A DNA stretch of 5,501 nucleotides, taken from the NCBI GenBank assembly GCA_023260735.1, contig JALQUL010000405.1, forward strand, positions 1 through 5,501, written 5' to 3'. Below, piece after piece: positions 1 through 5,501 of the stretch (the first letter of the stretch is position 1; each line of letters opens with the position of its first letter). A program made the position numbers and the translations under genes. This stretch comes from Limnohabitans sp. GTDB lineage: Bacteria > Pseudomonadota > Gammaproteobacteria > Burkholderiales > Burkholderiaceae_C. A model generated the notes under the pieces. That model was not told the DNA's origin and did not search any database. It worked only from the letters and a program-made list of their open reading frames with translations.

Positions 1-2
1 CA

Positions 3-887
3 ACTGAAACATTAGAGCAAGTAATTGGCATGCTAGGCAAAGCTAATTACCGCAAAAATCCAGATCAAATGAGAATCTTAGATGCTGAGATGCCAGGTTT
101 GCGTATCGCTGCAGCCAGAAGCAATGTCGCTATTCATGGCCCGTGTTTAAGCATTCGTAAACACAGTGCATTAAGTCGTAGTCTTCAAATGTACGTAGAT
201 GATGGGCTTTTTGATCCCATTGTCAAACTTAAAAATGTCATTTCTCCACGTCCAGCCCCTGCTTTGGTGGCTAATGGTAGAGAGGGAATGCTCCAGTTTT
301 TACGCTGGATGGTGGCCTCCAGAGCTAACTTTGTGGTTTCAGGGGCGACTAGTGCAGGTAAAACTTCATTTTTAAATGCGATTTTGCGTGAGTTAGTCGA
401 AATTGCACCTAATAGGCGACTTTTCACGATCGAAGACACAAGAGAACTTGTGGTACCCGTTAAAAATTATATTTCTTTTCTAGCCCAAAAAGACGATCCA
501 GATGCCGACTCAAGGGCTCTCGGACGCTTGGCTTTGCGTATGAGACCCGACTCTATTTTGCATGGAGAGGTCAGGGGTAAAGAGGCATTTGACCTAATGG
601 ATGCTTACCGTACCGGCCACCCTGGTTCGGGTGTTTCGTTTCATGCCGAAAGTGCTGAATTGGCACCTTACAGACTCGAAACCATGATCCGTATGTCCGC
701 TGAAGGAGCTGGATTACCAATTGTGGAGCTTCGCAGGCAAGTCAGCCAAACTTTTCAATTCTTTATTCATTGTGAACAAGTCGAAGGTCTGCGTATGCCG
801 GTCCAAATTTATGAAATGTTGGGAGCAAGTGAGCAAGGCTACTCAATGAGTCCCGTTTTCGTCAAAAAGAAGGAGTACCTATGTTAA
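3..887 (+). CDS. trbB: TrbB, VirB11-type conjugative transfer ATPase (5' partial)
   Basis: This is a cytoplasmic hexameric traffic ATPase that drives pilus assembly and substrate transfer at the inner-membrane face of a P-type T4SS. The frame is open to the window edge, and 9 codons before the first ATG (position 30) already read as family-like sequence. RP4 TrbB is about 320 residues and only about 294 codons are seen, so the N-terminal part of the family N-domain lies upstream. Numbering from that ATG, the visible motifs are Walker A GATSAGKT (105-112), an Asp-box region with FTIEDTREL (132-140), RPDSILHGEVRG forming Walker B (172-183), and a His box TGHPGSGVSFHAES (195-208). The segment just before residue 46 (GPCLSIRKHSA) resembles the end of the N-domain. 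The gene ends in a 7 bp overlap with the next gene. The motifs look intact, so it is probably a functional ATPase. The family call is very secure; TrbB rather than VirB11 rests on neighbours and similarity. Confidence 0.95.
   Translation, partial: TETLEQVIGMLGKANYRKNPDQMRILDAEMPGLRIAAARSNVAIHGPCLSIRKHSALSRSLQMYVDDGLFDPIVKLKNVISPRPAPALVANGREGMLQFLRWMVASRANFVVSGATSAGKTSFLNAILRELVEIAPNRRLFTIEDTRELVVPVKNYISFLAQKDDPDADSRALGRLALRMRPDSILHGEVRGKEAFDLMDAYRTGHPGSGVSFHAESAELAPYRLETMIRMSAEGAGLPIVELRRQVSQTFQFFIHCEQVEGLRMPVQIYEMLGASEQGYSMSPVFVKKKEYLC
871..875 (+). promoter_or_regulatory. Ribosome binding site of trbC
   Basis: AGGAG lies inside the end of trbB, 5 nt before the ATG at 881. A second in-frame ATG at 887 would have 11 nt spacing. 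The 881 start is preferred for its spacing and because it gives a start/stop overlap with trbB. This site also supports the unusually long TrbC leader, because no comparable site precedes the signal-peptide-like stretch further in. Confidence 0.6.
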
Positions 888-1309
888 TGCAAGAAATGAC
901 AACCGTGTGTTTAGAGCAAGCACCTGCCTATTTATCTTTGGCCACTGGTGTAGCACTGCTATTTACTTATAAAAAAGTAGATGCCACTTTAGGCAAATTT
1001 GAAAAGGCCATTGGAATTACAGAACAAAAAGTCAAAAAAGCTTCTATTGCATTGATGGCAATGACTGCCCCGCTTTTTGTGAATGCACAAAGTATTTTGG
1101 CTAAACCAATATGCAAAATGTACAACCAAATATTTGACAATACTTTGGTGAGCGCTCTGGCTTTCGTTATCTTTTCGGTTCTGCTAATTAAGATGTTGAG
1201 CGATGAAGGCAATGGTGAAAAGTCCAGCCTTATGCGATTTGCCGTTATTTTGTCAGCTCTTTTCAATATTCCAGGAATTTTGGCTATTTTTGGTGCTTCA
1301 CCCTGCTAA
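881..1309 (+). CDS. trbC: TrbC, VirB2-type conjugative pilin precursor
   Basis: This 142-residue protein is likely the major pilus subunit, inserted in the inner membrane before polymerisation. It has a first hydrophobic stretch at residues 14-30, then a lysine-rich linker. A signal-peptide-like stretch follows: KVKK (50-53), a hydrophobic core at 54-67, and VNA ending at A69, a good signal peptidase I site. The predicted mature part (70-142, about 73 residues) has the VirB2/TrbC layout: PIC motif (76-78), TM1 at about 89-106, a short charged loop DEGNGEK (108-114), then TM2 at about 117-138. RP4 TrbC is 145 residues and is processed to 78, so both sizes fit. The leader of about 69 residues with an additional hydrophobic segment is odd. 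The mature part has Cys at 78 and at its last residue, 142. Sequence similarity to known pilins is weak, as is usual for this family; the call rests on topology and on position between trbB and trbD. Confidence 0.8.
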   Translation: MLMQEMTTVCLEQAPAYLSLATGVALLFTYKKVDATLGKFEKAIGITEQKVKKASIALMAMTAPLFVNAQSILAKPICKMYNQIFDNTLVSALAFVIFSVLLIKMLSDEGNGEKSSLMRFAVILSALFNIPGILAIFGASPC

Positions 1310-1319
1310 AGGCTGCATC

Positions 1320-1622
1320 ATGAAAAGAATCTGCCCAGTGATTGGCTCAATGAATATAAGACAAATTTGGTTTGGTGCCGAACGCACCTACTGGGTCTAT
1401 GCAGCCATTTACGCTTCATTTTGCGTTTTGATTTTGCAAGCTCCAATATTTGTATTCGGTGCCATTGTACCGATTGTGATCGGGCGATTCTTGACCGATA
1501 TAGATGTGGATTTACCGCTAGTCTATTTGAAATATACCAAACAAGCCGAGCATTACAGAGATATTTCATCCATTCATGCGAAGCAAAAATTGAGACCCTT
1601 GGGTTTTGGGAGAAAGCTATGA
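1320..1622 (+). CDS. trbD: TrbD, VirB3-type inner-membrane T4SS protein
   Basis: This 100-residue protein matches the size of RP4 TrbD (about 103). VirB3/TrbD proteins are small inner-membrane components that associate with the VirB4/TrbE ATPase, and in some systems the two are fused. A short polar N-terminus (1-23) is followed by one long hydrophobic block at about 24-55, compatible with a membrane hairpin. A hydrophilic C-terminal tail ends in RPLGFGRKL (92-100), a Gly/Arg tail that looks familiar from VirB3 proteins. The start at 1320 has AAAGG 7 nt upstream (1308-1312) and lies 10 bp after the trbC stop. A longer reading from 1203 would run through the end of trbC and is not credible, and an ATG at 1350 is a weaker alternative. 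The stop overlaps the trbE start as ATGA, suggesting coupled translation of the two partner proteins. Confidence 0.85.
   Translation: MKRICPVIGSMNIRQIWFGAERTYWVYAAIYASFCVLILQAPIFVFGAIVPIVIGRFLTDIDVDLPLVYLKYTKQAEHYRDISSIHAKQKLRPLGFGRKL
1608..1613 (+). promoter_or_regulatory. Ribosome binding site fixing the trbE start
   Basis: GGGAGA within the last codons of trbD lies 5 nt before the ATG at 1619. It decides the start of trbE. The same frame is open back to an ATG at 1367, but that extension of 84 residues would lie wholly inside trbD and does not look like VirB4 sequence. Confidence 0.65.
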
Positions 1623-4291
1623 GTAAAAATACGCCTCCCCTCACGCATCTTAATCGTCAATGGGTAGCAAGTAGTTTTCAATCAAAAGCCATACGAAACA
1701 AAGGCCAATCTCAGCCCTTTTCTGAGTTATTGCCTTGGTTATTTAGCGTTGATCAACAAATTATTGTTGGTAAAGACGGCTCCTTAATGGCTTGTTATGA
1801 ATTTACAAGCTTAGATTCTGACTCCAGCACAGATGACCAAATCAACCATCTTTCTGAGCAAATTGAGATAGCTATGCGGGTCTTTAGCCATCAACCCGTT
1901 ATGTATTGGTGGCAAGTACAACGAAGAATCAGTCAAGATTGGCCAAAAGGTCAGTTTGTCAATCATGCAGCTAGTGTGATTGATAACCTAAGACGTGAGC
2001 AGATGAAAGCCACTCGGCAATATCAAAATCGCCATTTTTTAAGCATTTTGTTATTGCCACCTTTAGCGAATGCAAGTCTTCAGCAAAGGCTCAACCAAGT
2101 TATTCGTACCCAAAAAGGCTTGTCTATTTTGCTAGAAGCTACTAAAGAGACGGTAAAAAGTTTTTTACCAGGTACAGCTCAGTATGCATATCAAAATGAT
2201 GAGTTATCCAAGCAATTGGTGGCTTTTGAAGCCTCTTTAACCAATTTTCAGAACACTTTGCACTCAGTGCAGATGGTCAGGTTGACTCATGAAAGTTTAA
2301 GAGCATATTTAACCCAAAGCTGCTCAGTCAATTATCAAAATCAAAACTTACCTTTACCTCAAGAGGCTGATTTTGCTTACCAGTGGTTAGATGAGCAGTT
2401 GTCACAAAATGAACTAACGGTTCTTGATGATGAAGAATATCTTGCCTGGACTTCACATTTGGCAAGTAGTGAAAATACGCAACTTTACAGCTCTATTCAG
2501 ACTGTAAAGGGGTGGCAAGGCTCTGCTTATGATGATGATGGGAAAATAAAAAATGGTACTTACCCAGGTGCCTTAGACCAATTGTTACAAGTGGACGGAG
2601 AATTGGTCGCAACGATTGTCGTCAAACCAATGCTACCCAATAAAGCAGAGAAATATGCTTTAAGCGTCAGAAAATATCACAATGATCGTTTATTAGGTAT
2701 TAAACAACTTTTTTTAGGTGCGTTTAACGAAGATAAATTAAAAAGTGCACCAGTCAATACCGCTAGAGAGAAAGCCGCGCAAGACGCTAATACAGTGCAT
2801 GGGCTGGTCTCGATGGGTCAAATGCAGTTGACCCATACTTTTATTAGTGTGCAATCAATTGCCAGCAATATTGCAGAACTAGTACAACTCAATAAAAAGG
2901 TGGAGCAAGCTTTGCTTCACGCCAAAATGACGGTATCGCTAGAAAGAATGCATACTTTATCAGGTGCATTGGCTCATATTCCAGGCAATTATCAAGAAAT
3001 TATTAGATGGTATCCATGTACTTCTAATAACGTGGCCGACTTAGTACCGGCCAGAACTATTTTCAGCGGCTCCTTAAAAAGCCCACATTTAAGTCGTGAA
3101 CTCAGGCAACCCTGCGATGCTGCTTTGGTATTGCCGACCAACTATAAAACAGCTTATTTTTATGATGTCTTTGCCCCGATAGTGGGTCATGGAATGCTAG
3201 TGGGTCCCACTAGAGCGGGTAAAACGGTAATGGCAATGCTAATTGCCTCTTCGTTTACACGTTATCCCAATGCACAAATTTTTTGTTTAGACAAAGATTT
3301 TTCGTGCAGAAACACAGTTATCACTCATGGTGGTGATTACACCAATCTCAATCCCGATGCAGAAAATGCCCTGCAGATGAATCCATTTGAATTAGTGGCT
3401 GAGACTAAGCATCACCGGTGGCTTATTGAGTTTGTAATTTTATTAGCTCAACAACGAGGCTATGAAGTTGATCCACTTGACGTGAGAGAAATTGAAAATG
3501 CCATGGCATCGCTTCACCAATTGGACTCTCAATTTCACACACTGTCCAATTTCTACGGCCATATTACCCGTGAAAAATTATCAGAGAACCTGCGGGTTTG
3601 GGTGCGTAAAGAAAATGGATCTTTGGCCCGATATTTTGACAACCTGGGGGACGGTTTTAAATTATCCCAATTTACGGGCTTCGAATTAGGAAAAATTTTA
3701 GAACAAAAGCAAGTTGCAGCTCCTTTCACAGAATTGCTTTTCTACAAGATCAATCAACATTTAAGTAATCAAATCGACCATGGGTTTGTGACTCCTACGA
3801 TGATTTTTATTCCAGAAGCCTGGATGCTATTAAGTAACCCAGTTTATGCCAATAAATTAGTCGATTGGCTCAAAACATTAGCGAAGCGCAATTGTGCTTT
3901 GTGGCTCGATACACAGTCCTTAGAAGACACCAACGAAGATATGAAAACGCTCTTCGCAACGCTAAGAGACAACATTAAAAACTGGATTTTTGTCCCCAAT
4001 TCCTCTGTCAATTCTGAGTCTGCAAAAAGACTCTACATGCGTGAATTCGGACTATCAGAAGAACAAATTGCGTTGATAGCACAAGGCCGCCCTAGGCGTG
4101 ATTATTTACTCAAACAAGAAGTCAATGGTGTGAACATCATGCGGATGGTGCAACTAGAGCTTACAGCCAAAGAACTGGCTTGTTTAAGAAGCGACACGAA
4201 TGCACAGATCACTTTGAATAAATACATAGCTACCCACCAACCGGTTCAGAAATGGTTATACGATTTTATGGAGGAAATGAGCCGTGGCTAA
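1619..4291 (+). CDS. trbE: TrbE, VirB4-type conjugative transfer ATPase
   Basis: This 890-residue protein (RP4 TrbE is 852) is the large T4SS ATPase at the cytoplasmic base of the channel, powering pilus assembly and transfer. The N-terminal half is the CagE/TrbE/VirB4 domain; its conserved YPGALDQLL stretch starts at Y315. The C-terminal half is a RecA-like ATPase with Walker A GPTRAGKT at 529-536, LDKDFS at 557-562 (family F-D-K-D-x-S), a Walker B region IFIPEAWMLL around 729-738, and DTQSLED around Q766. A C-terminal LRDNIKNWIFVPN block follows, with a later FGLSEEQ and GRPRRDYLL stretch typical of VirB4. Two deviations stand out. The usual Walker B DEAW reads PEAW (Pro732), although Glu733 is kept. 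Walker A has Arg532 where Gly is common. The frame is intact throughout, and the gene overlaps trbJ by 8 bp. The family call is certain; catalytic competence is not. Confidence 0.95.
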   Translation: MSKNTPPLTHLNRQWVASSFQSKAIRNKGQSQPFSELLPWLFSVDQQIIVGKDGSLMACYEFTSLDSDSSTDDQINHLSEQIEIAMRVFSHQPVMYWWQVQRRISQDWPKGQFVNHAASVIDNLRREQMKATRQYQNRHFLSILLLPPLANASLQQRLNQVIRTQKGLSILLEATKETVKSFLPGTAQYAYQNDELSKQLVAFEASLTNFQNTLHSVQMVRLTHESLRAYLTQSCSVNYQNQNLPLPQEADFAYQWLDEQLSQNELTVLDDEEYLAWTSHLASSENTQLYSSIQTVKGWQGSAYDDDGKIKNGTYPGALDQLLQVDGELVATIVVKPMLPNKAEKYALSVRKYHNDRLLGIKQLFLGAFNEDKLKSAPVNTAREKAAQDANTVHGLVSMGQMQLTHTFISVQSIASNIAELVQLNKKVEQALLHAKMTVSLERMHTLSGALAHIPGNYQEIIRWYPCTSNNVADLVPARTIFSGSLKSPHLSRELRQPCDAALVLPTNYKTAYFYDVFAPIVGHGMLVGPTRAGKTVMAMLIASSFTRYPNAQIFCLDKDFSCRNTVITHGGDYTNLNPDAENALQMNPFELVAETKHHRWLIEFVILLAQQRGYEVDPLDVREIENAMASLHQLDSQFHTLSNFYGHITREKLSENLRVWVRKENGSLARYFDNLGDGFKLSQFTGFELGKILEQKQVAAPFTELLFYKINQHLSNQIDHGFVTPTMIFIPEAWMLLSNPVYANKLVDWLKTLAKRNCALWLDTQSLEDTNEDMKTLFATLRDNIKNWIFVPNSSVNSESAKRLYMREFGLSEEQIALIAQGRPRRDYLLKQEVNGVNIMRMVQLELTAKELACLRSDTNAQITLNKYIATHQPVQKWLYDFMEEMSRG
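3197..3213. repeat. Perfect 8-bp inverted repeat over the TrbE P-loop codons
   Basis: CTAGTGGG, one central T, then CCCACTAG form an exact palindrome of 17 bases. It lies inside trbE where it encodes Leu-Val-Gly-Pro-Thr and part of Arg532 of Walker A. The codons for Val-Gly-Pro-Thr are themselves nearly symmetric, so coincidence is the likely explanation; no regulatory role is claimed. Confidence 0.5.
4270..4275 (+). promoter_or_regulatory. Ribosome binding site fixing the trbJ GTG start
   Basis: GGAGGA is the strongest Shine-Dalgarno match in the window. It lies in the last codons of trbE, 8 nt before GTG at 4284. It supports a non-ATG start for trbJ: the ATG at 4277 between them is in the trbE frame and meets a stop after four codons, so it cannot start trbJ. 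Confidence 0.7.
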
Positions 4292-5048
4292 TTTAACCCG
4301 TCGCCAATTACTTTTATCAAGTACTGCTTTAGTCATTCCGTTTGGAGTGAAAGCGGCCGGAGCAGGCAACTTTGCTCAAGAATCGACGCAGTGGCTCAAT
4401 TATGGAACGCATGTGGGGCAGTTATTGCAACAAATTGCACTAGTCACTCATGCCGTGAATCAATACAAAACCATGCTCACTAATTTAATACAACTGCCTG
4501 GCAGGGTGGTGAACTCAGTGATGCAACCTGTAAGAGACTTAGCTGATGCCGCTTCTGCTCTATCGGGAGCTGGAAACGAGCTCTATAAATCAGTTGAAAG
4601 TGTAGGAACTGTTTGGCAGAGACGCAATAACGAAATGGCTAATTTGAGGCTTTCCCCATCTGAGTACTGGAAGCAAGAAATGAAGTTGGCCGATAACCGA
4701 GGCTCTATTTATAAAAAGCAGTGGGATGCCGATATTGCAGCTTTGAATGCGATGGAGACCAAGATCAAGATTTATCAGGATTTAGCTGCGGAAATTCCTA
4801 ATGTAGAGGGAAATGTACAAGGTATTCAGTTACTGAACACACAGCTCAATATGGCCAGTCAAGAGTTATCAGGTATTCATGCAACTCTTCGCTCTAAATC
4901 GATTGCAGATAACCAGGAGCGCATGAACCAAGAGCAGGCCAAACTAATCGAAGCTCAAAGAAGGCAAAGAGAAATTGAGCGTTTAGAAATCTTGGCCAAA
5001 AGAAATGCCCAGTGGCAAGCCGCCATTAAAGCCCCCTGGGAAAAATAA
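4284..5048 (+). CDS. trbJ: TrbJ, VirB5-type periplasmic T4SS protein
   Basis: This 254-residue protein (RP4 TrbJ is about 258) belongs to the VirB5-like group, exported proteins thought to act in pilus assembly or at the pilus tip. The N-terminus reads LTRRQLLLSS (4-13), then a mild hydrophobic stretch to about 22 and small residues K-A-A-G-A-G (23-28), giving a leader cleaved near A24-A27. The twin arginines at 6-7 followed by Q-L-L make the leader Tat-like. The mature part is almost entirely helical: a Gln-rich segment (34-60), PGRVVNSVMQPV (72-83), a conserved-looking VEGNVQGIQLLNTQ stretch (174-187) typical of TrbJ, and a charged coiled-coil tail at about 203-245 rich in Glu, Gln and Arg. 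The start is GTG with a strong ribosome binding site and an 8 bp overlap with trbE. Position directly after trbE follows the Ti/ICE gene order. The call is firm; the export route is inferred. Confidence 0.88.
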   Translation: MANLTRRQLLLSSTALVIPFGVKAAGAGNFAQESTQWLNYGTHVGQLLQQIALVTHAVNQYKTMLTNLIQLPGRVVNSVMQPVRDLADAASALSGAGNELYKSVESVGTVWQRRNNEMANLRLSPSEYWKQEMKLADNRGSIYKKQWDADIAALNAMETKIKIYQDLAAEIPNVEGNVQGIQLLNTQLNMASQELSGIHATLRSKSIADNQERMNQEQAKLIEAQRRQREIERLEILAKRNAQWQAAIKAPWEK

Positions 5049-5051
5049 AAA

Positions 5052-5336
5052 ATGAAAACAATCCCTCATTTTTTAATCGCTTTTGCGCCTACGTTTGGCC
5101 AGCGTAAAGCACTGCTACGTTGCTTGCATTTTATGAATATGGCCAAAAACACTTTAGAGGAAATTGATTATTCCCTCCCAAAAATCTATCGATACAGCAA
5201 GGTGGTGAGCGTGATTTGGAGTGCATTACACGTTTTAACTTTCAGCCCCATGATTTTTGTGATGGGTTCTGTTTTGGTAGTTCCAGCAGTGTTCATTCAT
5301 GTGTGGTGGTTGGTTGAGTGGATCAATAAAGGTTAA
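5052..5336 (+). CDS. Small membrane protein of unknown function in the trbK position
   Basis: I do not recognise this 94-residue protein. It has a basic, mildly hydrophobic N-terminal half (1-50) containing PTFGQRK (13-19) and a charged stretch LEEIDYSLPKIYRYSK (35-50). A strongly hydrophobic block at 51-91 follows, broken by Pro66 and Pro78 and ending in HVWWLVEWINKG, so it probably forms a two-pass hairpin. It sits between trbJ and trbL, where Ti and IncP elements encode TrbK, an entry-exclusion lipoprotein of about 70 residues. Cys24 is preceded by LLR, which is not a lipobox, so it is not a normal TrbK. Only a weak GGGA (5038-5041) precedes the ATG at 5052, 3 bp after the trbJ stop; coupling to trbJ is likely, and starts at 5133 or 5139 cannot be excluded. 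A role in exclusion or in the inner-membrane platform would be inference from position only. Confidence 0.75.
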   Translation: MKTIPHFLIAFAPTFGQRKALLRCLHFMNMAKNTLEEIDYSLPKIYRYSKVVSVIWSALHVLTFSPMIFVMGSVLVVPAVFIHVWWLVEWINKG

Positions 5337-5339
5337 AAA

Positions 5340-5501
5340 ATGGACATCAATATACTCAACACGGTTCTTAACAAAATGACTACTGCCTCGCAATCGATGC
5401 AAGGCAATTTAATTGCTGAAGGTCAACTGACACTCTTGACGCTGACCGGGATCATGATCAGCTACCACTTATTGTTAGCTTTGCTTGGTAATGATTGGTC
5501 A
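5340..5501 (+). CDS. trbL: TrbL, VirB6-type polytopic membrane protein (3' partial)
   Basis: Only the first 54 codons are inside the window, open to the edge. TrbL/VirB6 proteins are large polytopic inner-membrane components of the T4SS channel, usually 350-550 residues. The visible part has a short polar amphipathic N-terminus (INILNTVLNKM, 3-13) and a first hydrophobic segment at about 29-50 (LTLLTLTGIMISYHLLLALLG begins at 30). This is how TrbL proteins start. AAAGG at 5328-5332 lies 7 nt before the ATG, and the gene begins 3 bp after the preceding stop. Identification rests on N-terminal pattern and on its place after trbJ and the trbK-slot gene, so it is good but not certain. Confidence 0.75.
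   Translation, partial: MDINILNTVLNKMTTASQSMQGNLIAEGQLTLLTLTGIMISYHLLLALLGNDWS

Noticed and set aside
185..439. Minus-strand open frame of 84 codons
   Set aside because: It is antisense to the trbB region that includes the Walker A codons; a shadow frame.
967..1266. Minus-strand open frame of 99 codons
   Set aside because: It is antisense to trbC, with no ribosome site and no recognisable protein; a shadow of a well-supported gene.
1203..1319. Upstream extension of trbD overlapping the end of trbC
   Set aside because: It covers the coding region of TM2 of TrbC in another frame. The start at 1320 gives the family length and has AAAGG 7 nt upstream.
1310..1319. Possible terminator or promoter in the intergenic gaps
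   Set aside because: Gaps are only 10, 3 and 3 bp, with no hairpin plus T-run and no room for promoter elements.
1367..1618. An 84-codon upstream extension of trbE in the same frame
   Set aside because: It lies entirely within trbD and is out of frame with it, does not resemble VirB4 N-termini, and has no good ribosome site. ATG 1619 has GGGAGA and an ATGA junction.
1318..1644. Minus-strand open frame of 108 codons
   Set aside because: It is antisense to trbD and the trbE start, with low-complexity basic composition and no family resemblance.
3492..3689. 65-codon + strand frame inside trbE
   Set aside because: It is out of frame within a continuous conserved ATPase domain, with no sign of a frameshift or independent start signal.
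5052..5336. Calling the small gene trbK
   Set aside because: There is no lipobox, it is longer than usual TrbK, and it has two likely membrane passes. Position alone does not justify the symbol.
1..5501. CRISPR array, tRNA, insertion sequence or attachment site
   Set aside because: No spaced repeats, tRNA-like cloverleaf, terminal inverted repeats or transposase motifs were seen; the window is continuous coding sequence.

Overview
The window is a stretch of a P-type (Trb/VirB-like) conjugative type IV secretion operon, read entirely from the + strand. Six consecutive genes are recognisable from motifs, size and order: trbB (5' end outside the window), trbC, trbD, trbE, trbJ and the start of trbL (3' end outside). 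One unrecognised small membrane-protein gene lies between trbJ and trbL. Every base apart from a few short gaps is coding, and the minus strand carries only shadow frames.

Layout: trbB, a VirB11-type hexameric ATPase (to 887), overlaps trbC, a VirB2-type pilin precursor (881-1309), by 7 bp. After 10 bp comes trbD, VirB3-type (1320-1622), which overlaps trbE, the VirB4-type ATPase (1619-4291), by an ATGA junction. trbE overlaps trbJ, VirB5-type with a GTG start (4284-5048), by 8 bp. After 3 bp comes the small membrane protein in the trbK position (5052-5336), and after 3 bp trbL, VirB6-type (5340 onward). No promoter, operator or terminator was recognised. The packing suggests one polycistronic message with translational coupling, transcribed from a promoter upstream of the window.

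The gene order B-C-D-E-J-(K)-L is that of Ti plasmids and many integrative conjugative elements (trbBCDEJKLFGHI). In RP4/IncP, F-G-H-I lie between E and J. The expected downstream genes are therefore trbF, trbG and trbI. The products would work together as follows: TrbB and TrbE power assembly and transport, TrbC forms the pilus, TrbD and TrbL form the inner-membrane platform, and TrbJ acts as a minor pilus or pilus-assembly component.

Organism: the DNA is moderately AT-rich by eye and uses AT-rich codons. A P-type T4SS implies a proteobacterial host. Legionella-like gammaproteobacterial genomic islands are a plausible guess, but nothing here fixes the species. The window shows a mobile-element backbone (ICE, genomic island or plasmid), and it cannot be told which.

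This is a known class of system, not a new one. The details worth checking are the TrbE nucleotide-binding motifs (Walker B Asp replaced by Pro, Walker A with Arg), the long double-hydrophobic leader of TrbC, a Tat-like leader on TrbJ, and the unrecognised protein in the trbK slot.
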